DNA of 64,000 nt from Scoparia ambigualis. Taxonomy: Eukaryota > Arthropoda > Insecta > Lepidoptera > Crambidae. Made by a program: the position numbers and the translations under genes. Below, in pieces: positions 44,024-55,131 of this stretch. Below the pieces are notes generated by a model that ran no database searches, was not told the origin of the DNA, and saw nothing but the letters and a program-made list of their open reading frames with translations. Within the stretch, counting starts at the first letter, position 1, and every line of letters starts with the position of its first letter. Location: NCBI GenBank assembly GCA_963921215.1, contig OY992528.1:6594501-6658500 (forward strand), read 5' to 3'.

Positions 44024-44898
44024 TGGTTTAAGCCTTTTAAATCCGGAAATTTTGATGTCAAAGATGCACGTTGCTCTGGTCGCCCATTACGGATAAAACA
44101 GATGAAATTTTTGAAAAAGTGAAGCAAGATCGGCAATCAATAGTTAGTTTCGACGTAGCTGAAAAACTGGGAATTGACCACAAAACATTTTTGGCGCATT
44201 TGAATAAAACTGGTTAAGCTAAAAAAGCTCGATATTTGGGTACCTTACGAGCTCACCTACTCATTTGTGATTCTTTATTACGACGTAATGAAACCGAACC
44301 ATTTTTGAATAAGCTGATAACTGGTGATGAAAAGTGGATCACGTACGAAAGAACGTGCGAAAAAGGTCATGGTCAAAGGCCGGTCAGGCTTCACAGACTG
44401 CGAAACCCGGGTTAACTCGCAACAAGACGATGCTGTGTGTGTGGTGGGATTGGATTGGAAGGGCATTATTAATTATGAGCTGTAACCACCAGGCAGGACC
44501 ATCGATTCTGAGTTCTACTGCGAACAACTGATAAGAATAAAGCAAGATGTTGAGAGAAAGCGGCCGGTATTATTCAACAGAAGGGTTGTGGTTTTTCATC
44601 ATGATAACGCTAGACTTCACACATATTTACTTAGCCACTCAGCAAAAATTAGGAGAGTTTGGCTAGGAGGTGTATTAGCATCCGCCGTATAGTCCTGACC
44701 TTGTACGTTCAGATTTCCACCTGTTGCAGTCTCTTCAGAATTCTTTAGGCAGTGTCAGGTTAACATTACGAGAGGACTGCCAAAACTACTTACTTGTCGC
44801 GGTATTTTGATCCTAAGCTCAAAAATGTCTATAGCAATGGGATCATGTCCCTACCTACAAGATGGGAAAAAGTTATCGAACAAAATGGCACCTACTTA
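44024..44898 (+). pseudogene. mariner transposase remnant (DD34D type)
   Basis: The order of motifs is WFKPFKSGNFDVKDARCSGR, then a DKTDEIFEKVKQDR helix region, LITGDEKWITYE (first catalytic Asp), FHHDNARLHT (second Asp), YSPDLVRSDFHL (third Asp) and MSLPTRWEKVIEQNGTY at the C-terminus. These are diagnostic of mariner transposases. At least five stops or shifts break the frame, and the N-terminal DNA-binding part is missing. No TA-bounded ends were located. Confidence 0.88.
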
Positions 44899-45066
44899 AC
44901 ACTCCGTTACACGCGCGAGGCACAGGCGTGCCTCAGCTGCATATTTTTTCCAGTAAATTACAAAACTTAACAACCAGTATTTTGATTTTTTGAGTAGCTG
45001 TTGCAAATCTGTTCGCGTGACCTTCAGTATCGCGTCGACTGCACCGGCCCTCGGATGTGTCCTGTG

Positions 45067-45175
45067 TAGTGATGGGTCGAGGGCAAAAACAGTATAGGGC
45101 ATAAACGGGCATATTGGGCAAAAACTAGTTTACGCCCAAATAAATGTCCGATCTCTGGGCAAAAACAAAACAACA
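45067..45175 (+). repeat. hAT-terminus-like sequence
   Basis: TAGTGATGGGTCGAGGGCA followed by repeated GGGCAAAAAC and GGGCATAAACGGGC resembles the left end of hAT elements. No matching right end was found, so this is a solo fragment or a chance resemblance. Confidence 0.35.
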
Positions 45176-45483
45176 ACTTTATTCTGTAAAAAAAGCTCCT
45201 AAGTTTCGATTTTAATTAAATTATGATAAGGATATCTTTAAAATAAAATTAAATATTGATATTTTGTAACAATATGTGAGTTTTAATCAAATAACGTAGT
45301 CATAAAATAATCTCAGTCATATTAAATCACAGTTAAGCATTTTAATAATTTAAATATAAAATGAAAACTAAATCTAACTATCGTTAATATTTCTGTTTCA
45401 AGTATTTCAACGTAACATAAGTACCTACAAGGTTTTTTATATGATAGATGGATTTGCTCTTGGCCACATTCTTATCCGTAGGA
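45176..45483. other. No gene recognised
   Basis: A+T-rich sequence between the hAT-like end and the LINE tail. Confidence 0.3.
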
Positions 45484-45921
45484 TTAAGAAGAGGCTGACG
45501 ATGAAGCGAGCTTGCCCCGAACCAGCCTATTTACTCGGGCTTTAAAGATGTTGGGGATAGCCCCAACATCTTTAAAGCCCGAGTAAATAGGCTGTGGCTG
45601 GAGTGCATATAGTAGTGTCCAGGTACTATAAGCACTCGGGAACACAGACGCCGGCAGGGAATTCCATACCTTGGCTGTACGCATTATGAATGAAGACGAA
45701 TAACGCTTGGTGCGTATGAGTGGAATATCAAACAAGTAAGAGTGGTAACCCGCCGTACGTCTGGACTCCCGATAGTAGAAAGGGGACGGTGGAATGAGCT
45801 CGTGTAGCTCAACAGCACACTCTCCAAAGTACAACCTGTAAGATTTTTTATGAAAAAAATAAACCGACATCAAAAAAAACACAAATAAGATAAAAAAACA
45901 CAATGAAAAACTAAAAAGCAA
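45484..45921 (-). pseudogene. LINE ORF2 C-terminal fragment
   Basis: The conserved portion reads SFIMRTAKVWNSLPASVFPS and PNIFKARVNRLVRGK, typical of the C-terminal end of CR1/Jockey-group LINE proteins. The first ~25 residues of the frame are hydrophobic, A+T-driven sequence unlikely to belong to it. A 34-bp palindrome (45523-45594) inserted in the frame duplicates PNIFKAR-coding sequence in reverse. Confidence 0.75.
45523..45594. repeat. Near-perfect 34-bp-arm palindrome
   Basis: The arms CAGCCTATTTACTCGGGCTT (plus 14 more bases) and their exact reverse complement are separated by the 4-nt loop ATAG. It lies within the LINE coding remnant, and one arm is the normal coding sequence. Confidence 0.9.
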
Positions 45922-46434
45922 AAAATAAACTTAATTTACATTAATAGATAAAAATAGCATAGGTATGTATCTACATATTCATGATTATAATATCTAAACA
46001 AACAAAACCTTACTTACTTATGTTACCTACATATAAACACGTATTTTAAATTCTACAAGTAGGTACCTATACTTTAACCTATTTATTACAAAATATGAAT
46101 TTTTACAGATGATAATTCTTGTCTAAACCTATTACTTACCTATTAATCTTTTTAAAATATTAAGTGTATGTGCTACCTATCTGTCTGTTTGAAGTCGGTG
46201 CCAAGTCCTAGGTATGTTGCATGCAGAGTGCAGGGTGGTGCAGGCCCGCTGCGGTCGGACGCAAGGTGCGAGTGCGGGTGGGTGGGGGCGGTGCTCGCGC
46301 TGAGCGATCCAAGTGATCCAACCCAAAGTGGCCGACACATGCGGGCAGACGTCGTTAACGGTCGCTTTGTATGCTATTAAAATTTTGATGGGTTAGTGGC
46401 CATAGCGCCCGTATCAACAACATTCCAAGCAAAT
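45922..46434. other. No gene; GC-rich patch 46190-46340
   Basis: A locally GC-rich block (GGTGCAGGCCCGCTGCGGTC) precedes the Helitron helicase remnant and may be part of that element. The frame 46168-46380 shows no domain. Confidence 0.3.
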
Positions 46435-46622
46435 AAAAGGTACGGGGATGTTGAACGGAGAATGCTGCCGCTAATCCTCAGTTGGGCGGTAACGGTGCAT
46501 AAACTCCAGGGCACCACTTTAAGAGAGCCGTGATTGACTAGGGCAATAAATATTTTGCCAAAGGCCAAGTCTATGTAGCACTTAATCGTGTGAAGGCACT
46601 GGATGGCATTGCTCTTTGCGAC
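46435..46622 (+). pseudogene. Helitron helicase C-terminal fragment
   Basis: It encodes SWAVTVHKLQGTTL and, after a frame slip, KGQVYVALNRVKALDGIALCD. These are the last two motifs of Pif1/UvrD-like helicases as found in Helitrons. One shift and two stops separate or flank them. The other Helitron fragment (31582-32245) is too distant and on the other strand to be the same copy. Confidence 0.72.
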
Positions 46623-47383
46623 TAAGAGCATAACAAAGTGCTTAACAAACCACATGATGAAAAGCATTGCGCGAAATGGAACGATTAAGATTATTATAAA
46701 AAAAGAAATCTGTTATTTTCCTATATACTCCATCCAAATTTACAAGTCCCCCTTTCTCGTACAAAACACCCCAGTAACTGTGTAAAGTCGATAAACCAAA
46801 ATAAATACAAGTTAATATGGGCAAGTACAAATACACAACTCCTTAACTGTCAGGAGTTGAGGAATTGTACCTTCCATCATCAGCTTACCTGAATAACTTG
46901 ATAGTACACAACTAGCCTTCTATAATATAATATATATTTAAAGAATAATCCCCTAACTCCTAATCGTTGTGTCAGAGTTCTACTAAGATAAGTAAAACGA
47001 CAATATACAGGGTGGAAAAAATCTATGGGCCCTGGAGGGGAACAACCTTAAATCCTTTAGTTAGCTCATTTTACTGAAAGGAAACATTCCTTTATTTTTA
47101 AAAAGAAATAAAACTGCATTTAAAGATTTTTTAAATTTTGCTTGTCTCATCCGGGAATCGAACCAACTAAAAATAAAAAATAAACCCTCGCTATTTTATT
47201 ATACGAATCGGTAGGATTGTTGTTCAGGATAAAATTTGTCTAATAAACATATTTATTTGGTGATTGAAAAAAAAAAGTGAAAACTAAAATTAATTTTTAT
47301 TTTATCATCAATAAGAAGAACGTAAACATGAATCATTTTTATAACGTAGACGGACATTAAGAAGAGAAAAGAATCTTAATAAT

Positions 47384-48859
47384 TCAACTGATAAGTTGCT
47401 CGAAGTGACCCCCATCGTTCCGGATACACAAATTTAGTCTACGTTGAAATTCTTTTCGTGTAGCCCTCTGGAAAGTGTTGTGGTGTATGTTCCTAATAAC
47501 ATTTTCTACCGCAACCCTTAATTCTTGTACAGTATTATAACACGTTTTGTAAACTTCATTTTTTACATGACGCGATAAAAAGTAGTCCAGAGGCGTCAGG
47601 TCTGGACTTCTCGCTGGCCATCTAATCGTCCCGTTTGTACCTATCCAGACATTGAAATTTTCATTAAGGTAAGCCCTGGAAATTCTGCTATTGTGGGCAG
47701 GTGCACCGTCTTGTTGAAAAATGATATTATTTCGTTCCTCCTCCGGTAGAAGGTTTAATTGATTATGTAAAAGGTCTAATATTTCCATGTATTTTGCCGT
47801 ATTTAGATGTCCTTCATAAATGTGCACCAAAACAACCATATTGCTTCTGATTCCGCACCAAACATTAAAGGAAAATCTGACCTGATTGTTTGTTTCGCGA
47901 ACACGGAATGGATTCTGACGGGACCAATAATGATTGTTATGTCTGTTATACATTCCATTATTGCTGAAATTTGTTTCATCAGACCATACAATGTAGTCTA
48001 AAAAATTTGGGTTGTGGTCTATTTCTGTTTGAATATTCTGACAGAACTCTAATCTCCTTTGACTATCTCCCGGATGTAGTTTCTGCACCAATCGCCCATC
48101 ACGAAAACATCTGTATTTGTACTTTTTCAAAACACTAAGTACACGAGTATGGCTGGTGCCTATCTCTTGAGCAACTTCCCTACTAGAAGCTTTCGGGTAA
48201 CACTCAATGTATGTCAAAACACTTAAATCAAAATCGGAAAAGTCTAGATTTTGCTGCTGCGGACTTAGATTAAAACAAAAAGGGAAGATACGGCATGCTC
48301 CTACTTGTAGTCATTCAAAATATAGTCCTACTCAACTACTTAAGCAAACACTCACACACGCACACGCACACCTATAAAGTATAAATCATCGAGCGAGCGA
48401 GACAAAGCGGTAAGTTTCAACGTCAGCGCGAGGGAGTCAGCGAGTAGCGCGTTGACGTCACGGTCGCTTCGCAACAGACGAGTACGTACGACCGATTCCG
48501 ACGCCACTGCGGAGTAGCATCTTTCTCTTTTTTACACAGTAGAATATCTGCAATAGGGTGATGTAGCCTGTTCGCTCGGCAAATTGTGACTGAAGTGAAA
48601 TTGTGCCTTTAGGCCTAATTTTGGCGGCTCACTCACGAGACGCTAATGCCGTATCTTCCCTTTTTGTTTTAATCTAAGGCTGCGGACGTTCTAAACGATT
48701 TTTGAAACTTCCAATATTCACTAAATTTTTCACCATTCGCGACAAAATTTTTCTAGATGGTATTTGTCTGTCTGGATACCTCTCACTGTACCACTGTAAA
48801 GCTAAATTGCAATTCTTGTTGTTTGAAAAGTAAGAATCGAAATGTTCTTGATACGCCAT
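47384..48859 (-). pseudogene. DD40D mariner-type transposase split by a MITE
   Basis: The N-terminal part (48859 to about 48679) starts MAYQEHFDSYFSNNKN, with a helix-turn-helix-like region. The C-terminal part (from about 48255 to 47384) carries a second helix region (SREVAQEIGTSHTRVLSVLKK) and the catalytic core: WSDETNF, QQDGAPAHNS and RSPDLTPLDYF, with 40 residues between the last two Asp. Excising the MITE and one copy of its 8-bp duplication leaves a single continuous frame, so the gene was intact when hit. It resembles insect DD41D/rosa-like transposases; that assignment is inferred. Confidence 0.88.
48264..48678. mobile_element. 415-bp MITE in the mariner transposase
   Basis: Terminal repeats CTTAGATTAAAACAAAAAGG (33 bp in all) are inverted at both ends. 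GCTGCGGA is duplicated exactly at 48256-48263 and 48679-48686. A GC-richer inner part includes AGCGAGCGAGAC. The 8-bp duplication fits hAT, but the ends are not typical hAT. Confidence 0.9.
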
Positions 48860-49015
48860 TATCGGAATGAAAGCAAAACAAAACAAAATTTGAAATTCGA
48901 ACGAATACTTCTTTCTTATAGTTTTTAAAAATGTTATCGCTCGAATTTCAAATTTGTTGCCCCGCGTTGCAAAAAAATACGTTCCATTATTAAACTTTTT
49001 GTCAGAATGAACGTC

Positions 49016-50199
49016 TAGTAATGGGTAATAACGGATTTTTCGCGTACCGAACCAAAACTATGTATTGGTTTTCGATAACGGTTTTCAAAACGATTTATTT
49101 TTGAAACTATTTATCGGAGATGTTGTATGGTATTGCCAATCCAACGGCGGCACCGAATACCGAAATAACTTGTTTATTGTACGGTATTGGTAAGTTCATG
49201 ATACCTGTTTGCAGATGTTATAGATAAAGTTAAGATAAGGTATCGAATATTAAGTAGGTATTCAAATGAACTTTCTTTCATACTTCATCCAGGCTAGGAC
49301 TGCTGGCTGCATAAATTTATAAGTAGTCAATAAATGCAGGCGTATTTCAAAGTTCATTGATTTTATATACAATTTGTTTGCTTTACATTATTTACACAGG
49401 ACTTCTATTTTAATTTTTATATGTATTAGTTTTTTTGTGTTATTTACATTTTTTAGTTAAATTTTTTTTTTGTTTTTTTAGGGTGAAATATCTACATTTT
49501 ATATCAGTTTATTTACTTTTGTTGATACCTTTTTACATTAATTGGCACTATTTACATTTTTAAAATTAAAATCTAAGTTCTTTTTTGTATTTTTTTCTAC
49601 TTTTTAAGCTTGATGAGATATTACATTATTTTTTGTTTGTACTTACACCTGTTTCCATATTCACAGTAGGTAAGTAGGTATACTTACCTATGTATTTTAG
49701 ATTTACTGTCGTTTATGTATTAGTATGTAATTTGTAATTTCTCGCACCTCCGTGAGCTGCGCGCGGTCAGTCATAAAAATATGTAAACAAATTGATTTTA
49801 AATATCATCTTAGGGTCTAAATCTAAATTTGTTATGCAATAACTGCAAAAACTTTATTTTCTATCTCATTAATTTTGATACATTTAATAACTAACTTTAA
49901 TCCCTACACATAAGGCTTAAAATAAATATTTAGATGTTGTGCGTCTTGATCGGTTATTGCGCGGTAATACGCGACGTTGCCAAACCTACACGATTGCGAC
50001 GATTGCACAAATAAATACGGTACAGTTTTTGTAAACGCTATGGGTCAATACCCATCTTAATACAATTATTAAGGTCAGGTATTGAATATCTGTATGTTTC
50101 TATCGATAAATAGTTTCACCATAGACCAATACATAGTTTTGGGTATTGCACCGATAAATAGTTTCAATAACTATTTATGGTTCAAATCGACCATCGCTA
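49016..50199. mobile_element. 1.18-kb hAT-like non-autonomous element
   Basis: The ends TAGTAATGG and, inverted, TAGCGATGG are flanked by exact TGAACGTC duplications (49008-49015, 50200-50207). Inside both ends are inverted words around GATAAATAGTTTC and CCAATACATAGTTTTG. The middle is T-rich with repeated TTTACATTTTT and has no transposase. Confidence 0.8.
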
Positions 50200-51659
50200 T
50201 GAACGTCTAGTGTAAGAAGGAATCGTGCTGTGCATAAATTTATTATTACCATTTACCGATTTTGTTATCCAATACTTCAACAAGGTACTTAGAGATAAAT
50301 AACATTAGCAAGCTTGTACTTCATACAATGTCTTTAGATGTTAAAGAGATAAGAAAATTATAACGTGTCATTTACTTATTACAAGTGAACAGTACTAGGT
50401 ATTGTTAATAAAGAACTTGTAATAAATATTCAATTTGATGGGTATCTCGCACAACAGATGAGTGTGGGACCAAATGTTTATTAGACAAATTTTATCCTGA
50501 ACATCAATCCTACCGATTCGTATAATAAAATAGCGAGGGTTTATTTTTTTATTTTTAGTTGGTTCGATTCCCGGATGGAATAAGCAAAATTTAAAAAATC
50601 TTTAATTGCAGTTTTGTTTCTTTTTAAAAATAAAGGAATGTTTCCTTTCAGTAAAATGAGCTAACTAAAGGATTTAAGGTAGTTCCCCTCCAGGGCCCAT
50701 AGATGTTTTCCACCCTGTATATACTGAATACAAATTTATTTAAGTCTAGGCCAGGTCTCAGGGTCGGGGTAGGTTAGAGGTTAATTAAGGTAGAACGCCG
50801 TAGTAGGGCACTCCCCTGTACTTCTGCTTCAACCGTCGGCTCAAGGCTCACAAAGCGCGAGACACGGGATAACACTTCCAAGTCCAGCAGGCCCAGGATG
50901 TCCAAGATGAACTGAGGTCAATCTCAACCCGTACGGTGTTCCTTTTAACAAGTCAATGGTTCTAATTAATACTCGGAACGACGACGTCTGATACTGCCAC
51001 TAATCACATTTCCAGTAGGTAATCTTAAAGCACTAGTAAGTACAAGGAGTGAAGGAGTGACCTAGATATTCTAAACTGTTCTGGCTTGAAGTAGCAGTTA
51101 TAATAAAAGCAGCAACGGTTACAAGATAACTGTTGGCATTTAAAAGCTAATTACTTATTTTATTAAACAATGTATATAAGTAAGTACCTAATAATTATAT
51201 TAACACATACTTTATTTACAAACAGCAGTAAAAGAACTACAACACACTTATTCTATTATATATAACACATTATATTAAATGCACAACTTACCCAGTAAGG
51301 GATTTTAATCAGGCACTATAAATACTGCTGAACGAATTAAATCGTAACGCAGTTTAGTCTAATAGTATATCTTAATTACTAGGACAAGGAAAACTTTAAG
51401 TAATTATGGTTAACGTAAGTAAGTTTTAAGTTAAAAATCAATAATTTATAGGCGTAAATTACAATACGGTTCGCACTTAAGTAATTTCTTTGGCGCCAAA
51501 AGTGACAAAGCGTATTTTTCATGAGGCGCGTGGAAGACGGAAAAAAGGGCGCAAAGAGTTTTTAATCTCGCGCGCGCTTAAAGCCTTCATGGTAGATGCT
51601 TAGGTTTTCTAACTGCGTCGCGTCCGCGCAAAAGAAGTTTTAATGTAACAAACGTTACA

Positions 51660-51672
51660 GTATTCCCCCTCC
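51660..51672 (-). other. Polypurine tract of the Gypsy element
   Basis: GGAGGGGGAATAC on the minus strand directly abuts the TGTAACG start of the 3' LTR, as expected for the plus-strand primer site of LTR elements. Confidence 0.75.
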
Positions 51673-51754
51673 AGAACAAGGATTTTTATTCTCGATAAAA
51701 AATATCCGACTTATGAAACACAGAAAAAAAAACTAACAATTATAATTAACGTTT

Positions 51755-52399
51755 TTAGGTTTTAAATCTTTGACATGCCAGGCTCCTAGGTCGTTGCCTT
51801 AAGTTAAGATAGCTATTAGGCACACTTTTAGAACCATTGTAAATATTTAAATACCAGGCATCGTTAGTAGTCGTCTGAGTAGAAATCAGAGCGACAGGTA
51901 CAGACCGCGATAAGGCATCTGGTATAATATTGTCTTTACCACGACGGTGCTTAACAATAAAGTCGAAGGTCGGTAGTCGAACTCCCCATCTCGCCAAACG
52001 TCCCGTCGGGTTCGAGATGGACAAAAACCACTTTATAGCCGAATGGTCTGTAAACACTGTGAAAGTCTTTCCGTTTTCGAGGTAACACCGCCAATGCTCA
52101 AGTGCAGTAAGCACCGGCAATGTCTCCCTTTCGGTAACGCTGTAGTTTTTTTCTGCTTCTGAAAGCGACCTACTCTTAAAAGCCACAGGGTGCTCTATGC
52201 TGTCAATTGTTTGTGAAAGCATTGCACCGACACCATAATTGCTGGCGTCCGTGTGCACCTCAAAGGGATAATTAAAATTGGGGCAACTTAGAATAGGAGC
52301 TTTGATCAGTAACGACTTCAGCTCAAGAAATGCGTGGTTAGCCTGTTCTGACCAGTGAAAGGGAGGAGAATTCTTTTTAGTAGATGTTAGCTTGTTCAA
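51755..52399 (-). pseudogene. Gypsy RNase H and truncated end of pol
   Basis: The frame holds the RT/RNase H connection (FHWSEQANHAFLELK), RNase H motifs VHTDASNYGVGAML and FTDHSAIKWF, and the end motif KHRRGKDNIIPDALSR. The normal linker toward integrase begins (NDAWYLNIYNGS) but is cut short. Only about 80 bases remain before the purine tract, so the integrase region is deleted. Confidence 0.88.
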
Positions 52400-52555
52400 G
52401 GGACCAGCTTAGTACTAAAATTTGATATAAATCGCCTATACCAGGAAGCTGTACCGAGGAAACGCTTTACCTCTTTCCTATTAGTAGGAGTGGGGTAGTT
52501 AAGCATAGCCTCTACTTTTTCCGGGTCTGTGCGCAACCCTCGAGCATCGACTATA

Positions 52556-53040
52556 CAACATGTCCCAAAATTCAAGGATAAGCTGGTACCAGAGGATGAA
52601 CCTTTTCTTGACTATTAAAGAAAAAAAAAAGAAAAAAATAAATCTCAACATTCTATGAAAATACAAAAAAAAATTGAAATCCTTAGAAAATTTACACCCC
52701 TTAACATATTTTTAACTACCATAACCACAACTTTTCTAAAATTTCAGTTTTTTTTTTGTATCGGCAACTTACATAGCACTGCTATACACCACAATCCTTA
52801 AAAATCCTAAAACTACAGTAATTTTTATTCAAAAATCAATCATAATATTTTATTTCCCTAAAAATTTGAAAGTTTTATACTTTCAGTCTACTTTCACTCC
52901 TCGTAGCGTAAAAAAAACGTATGGTAACTACTATGGCAAGTTTTTTTAAAAATTAACGCAACTAACTATGATTCTAAAATGGTATAAGACTCTACGAAAA
53001 CTAGCCACGAAAGAAAGTGCGTTCTATTTCTAAAGAATAA
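52556..53040 (+). repeat. Left ~480-bp inverted repeat of the DD41D element
   Basis: It pairs with 54645-55129. It includes A-runs near 52620 and the words CTACTTTCACTCCTCGTAGC and GAAAGAAAGTGCGTTC. An open frame at 54740-55033 in the partner is an artefact of this repeat. Confidence 0.88.
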
Positions 53041-53440
53041 CCAAATTTAATAAATTGTTGTTGTTGCTAGTAATCATTTTTAGTGTGGGCCCAAGATAGG
53101 TTTATTGTTGCAAATTCTTGGAATTTGAATATGACGCGTGCGTGTCAATAAAATTTAGACGTCAGAGAGAGATAGATAGAGAGAGATTATGCGTTAGAGA
53201 GAGTTAGATGGTATGTTCCTTATTAAATAACAAGAGCAAGTCAGTACGCTTTACTCCTTTGTTTACTGTGCACCATTCTGTATTCAATTGACGTGGCTCT
53301 CGTACTAACGACTTTTGGCTTGGCTTTTTGGACCCGATTAAGTGACCCACTCATTAAACTGACCTGGCATTATTTTGGACTGTGATTGTGTCTTTTGTGA
53401 ATTGGACTTTTGGCGTATTGTGGACTATTTAGTGTTTATA

Positions 53441-54505
53441 ATGCCGCTACCATACACACCGCTGGAATACGCTAATATGCACCTCATCTATGGAGAATGC
53501 CGATGCAATGCTAGCGCTGCTAGCAGATTGTATCGAGAAAGGTACCCGAATGCTCAAAGATACCCGGGTTACCGAGTATTTACTAATGTGCATCAAGCGT
53601 TTTCGGAGGGTCGTTTACCTTCTGACAGGAGAAACGCTGGAAGACCTAGAATGGAACGCGATGAAGAAGTTCTCAATGAAATAGAAGATGATTCAACTAC
53701 CTCGGTACGTGCCATAGAAGCGGTAACTGGTATTCCCAAAAGTTCTGCACATCGAATTCTAAAACGTCACAGGCTTCACCCATATCACTACAGGCGTGTG
53801 CAGACATTATTACCGCGGGACTATCCGCTACGTGTTGCATTTTGCCGTGTGATGCTGCAAAAGCACAGAGAAGATCCCCAATTTTTAGATAAAATTCTAT
53901 GGTCGGATGAAACAACCTGCAAGAAAGATGGTTATTTAAATCTTCACAACTTACATAGCTGGAGCAATGAGAATCCACACCTGATGAGACAAGACAAATC
54001 CCAATATCAATTTAAAGTTAACCTATGGTCGGGCATATTAAATGGAAAAGTGATTGGGCCCTTTGAGTTACAAGGAAACTTAAATGGCAATAGTTATTTA
54101 AACTTTTTACAAAATGACTTGCCAGATTTATTAGAAGATGTGCCCATAAATGATTTACAAAACATGTGGTTTCAAAATGATGGTTGCCCAGCTCACTACG
54201 CTCATTCAGTGCGAGAATACTTAAACCAAGAGTATCCAGGACGTTGGATCGGGCGACTTGGTCCTATCTTATGGCCACCACGTTCACCCGATCTAAATCC
54301 CCTAGATTTTTTTTATTGGGGTTGTCTCAAAGACAGGGTCTACTCAAAACCCATTGCAACATTGGACGAGCTTCGCCAAAAAATCGCTGAGGCTGTGGAT
54401 CATATCAACGGTAGAAGATATGCACGACGAATAAAACGATCCTTTTTAAGGCGATGTCGTGCCTGTATTAATGCCGGTGGCAAACAATTTGAACATGTAC
54501 TCTGA
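53441..54505 (+). CDS. DD41D mariner-type transposase, intact
   Basis: The frame from ATG 53441 encodes 354 residues (an upstream Met at 53375 would add 22 A+T-driven residues, so I prefer the later start). A helix-turn-helix region lies around residues 10-60 (EYANMHLIYGECRCNASAA), a second around 85-115 (TSVRAIEAVTGIPKSSAHRI), then the catalytic core: ILWSDETT (first Asp), FQNDGCPAHYAH (second) and RSPDLNPLDFFYW (third). Forty-one residues lie between the last two. It should cut and paste at TA. It is related to the DD40D copy at 47384-48859, including shared AHINxG/NAGGKQFE-type ends. Confidence 0.92.
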   Translation: MPLPYTPLEYANMHLIYGECRCNASAASRLYRERYPNAQRYPGYRVFTNVHQAFSEGRLPSDRRNAGRPRMERDEEVLNEIEDDSTTSVRAIEAVTGIPKSSAHRILKRHRLHPYHYRRVQTLLPRDYPLRVAFCRVMLQKHREDPQFLDKILWSDETTCKKDGYLNLHNLHSWSNENPHLMRQDKSQYQFKVNLWSGILNGKVIGPFELQGNLNGNSYLNFLQNDLPDLLEDVPINDLQNMWFQNDGCPAHYAHSVREYLNQEYPGRWIGRLGPILWPPRSPDLNPLDFFYWGCLKDRVYSKPIATLDELRQKIAEAVDHINGRRYARRIKRSFLRRCRACINAGGKQFEHVL

Positions 54506-54644
54506 TGTTAACAATAAATTAATAAAATAATTGTAAAAATGTTTCTACTATTTGTTTTAATTCATTCAACATTTTTGAACAACTAGAAACCTATTTTGGG
54601 CCTAACTAAAAATGATTACTATCAACAGCAAAAAATCATTAAAT

Positions 54645-55129
54645 TTGGTTCTTCTTTAGAAATAGAACGCACTTTCTTTCGTGGCTAGTTTTCGTAGAGT
54701 CTTATACCATTTTAGAATCATAGTTAGTTGCGTTAATTTTTAAAAAAACTTGCCATAGTAGTTACCATACGTTTTTTTTACGCTACGAGGAGTGAAAGTA
54801 GACTGAAAGTATAAAACTTTAAAATTTTTAGGGAAATAAAATTTTATGATTGATTTTTGAATAAAAATTACTGTAGTTTTAGGATTTTTATGGATTGTGG
54901 TGTATAGCAGTGCTATGTAAGTTGCCGATACAAAAAAAAACTGAAATTTTAGAAAAGTTGTGGTTATGGTAGTTAAAAATATGTTAAGGGGTGTAAATTT
55001 TCTAAGGATTTCTATTTTTTTTTGTATTTTCATAGAATGTTGAGATTTTTTTTTTTTTTTTTTTCTTTAATAGTCAAGAAAAGGTTCATCCTCTGGTACC
55101 AGCTTATCCTTGAATTTTGGGACATGTTG
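54645..55129 (-). repeat. Right ~480-bp inverted repeat of the DD41D element
   Basis: This is the reverse complement of 52556-53040 with few changes, mostly in homopolymer lengths. Confidence 0.88.
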
Positions 55130-55131
55130 TA

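Larger units (their letters stand above)
47008..50717 (-). mobile_element. Tc1/mariner element (DD40D) inserted in the Gypsy LTR
   Basis: Inverted repeats of about 230-240 bp begin CAGGGTGGAAAA; TA flanks both sides. The transposase is on the minus strand (48859-47384) and is split by a 415-bp MITE. The 5' third of the element is filled by a hAT-like insert at 49016-50199. Without those inserts the element would be about 2.1 kb. Confidence 0.88.
46970..51659 (-). repeat. 3' LTR of the Gypsy element, interrupted
   Basis: The LTR sequence is present as 46970-47007 and 50718-51659, sharing TA around the mariner insert. It matches the 5' LTR except for scattered changes and a ~57-bp segment near 51075-51130 that the 5' copy lacks. 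Confidence 0.88.
52556..55129 (+). mobile_element. Tc1/mariner element (DD41D) with ~480-bp inverted repeats
   Basis: CAACATGTCCCAAAATTC starts both ends, flanked by TA. The arms (52556-53040 and 54645-55129) are nearly identical and pair along about 480 bp. They are much longer than the ~20-30 bp ends of classic mariners. The transposase between them is intact. It sits in the RT region of the Gypsy element, on the opposite strand; the Gypsy sequence continues on both sides. Confidence 0.92.

Noticed and set aside
45846..45921. Hydrophobic N-terminus that looks like a signal peptide or membrane segment
   Set aside because: It comes from a T/A-rich stretch next to a LINE remnant; the conserved part of the frame is LINE C-terminus, so no secreted protein is inferred.
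46168..46380. 70-codon frame with Cys residues as a possible small secreted protein
   Set aside because: No signal peptide or cysteine pattern of a known family is present; it adjoins and may be part of a Helitron remnant.
47807..48001. 64-codon plus-strand frame
   Set aside because: It is antisense to the DD40D transposase core.
54740..55033. 97-codon frame on the minus strand
   Set aside because: It lies wholly in the inverted repeat of the DD41D element and is low complexity.
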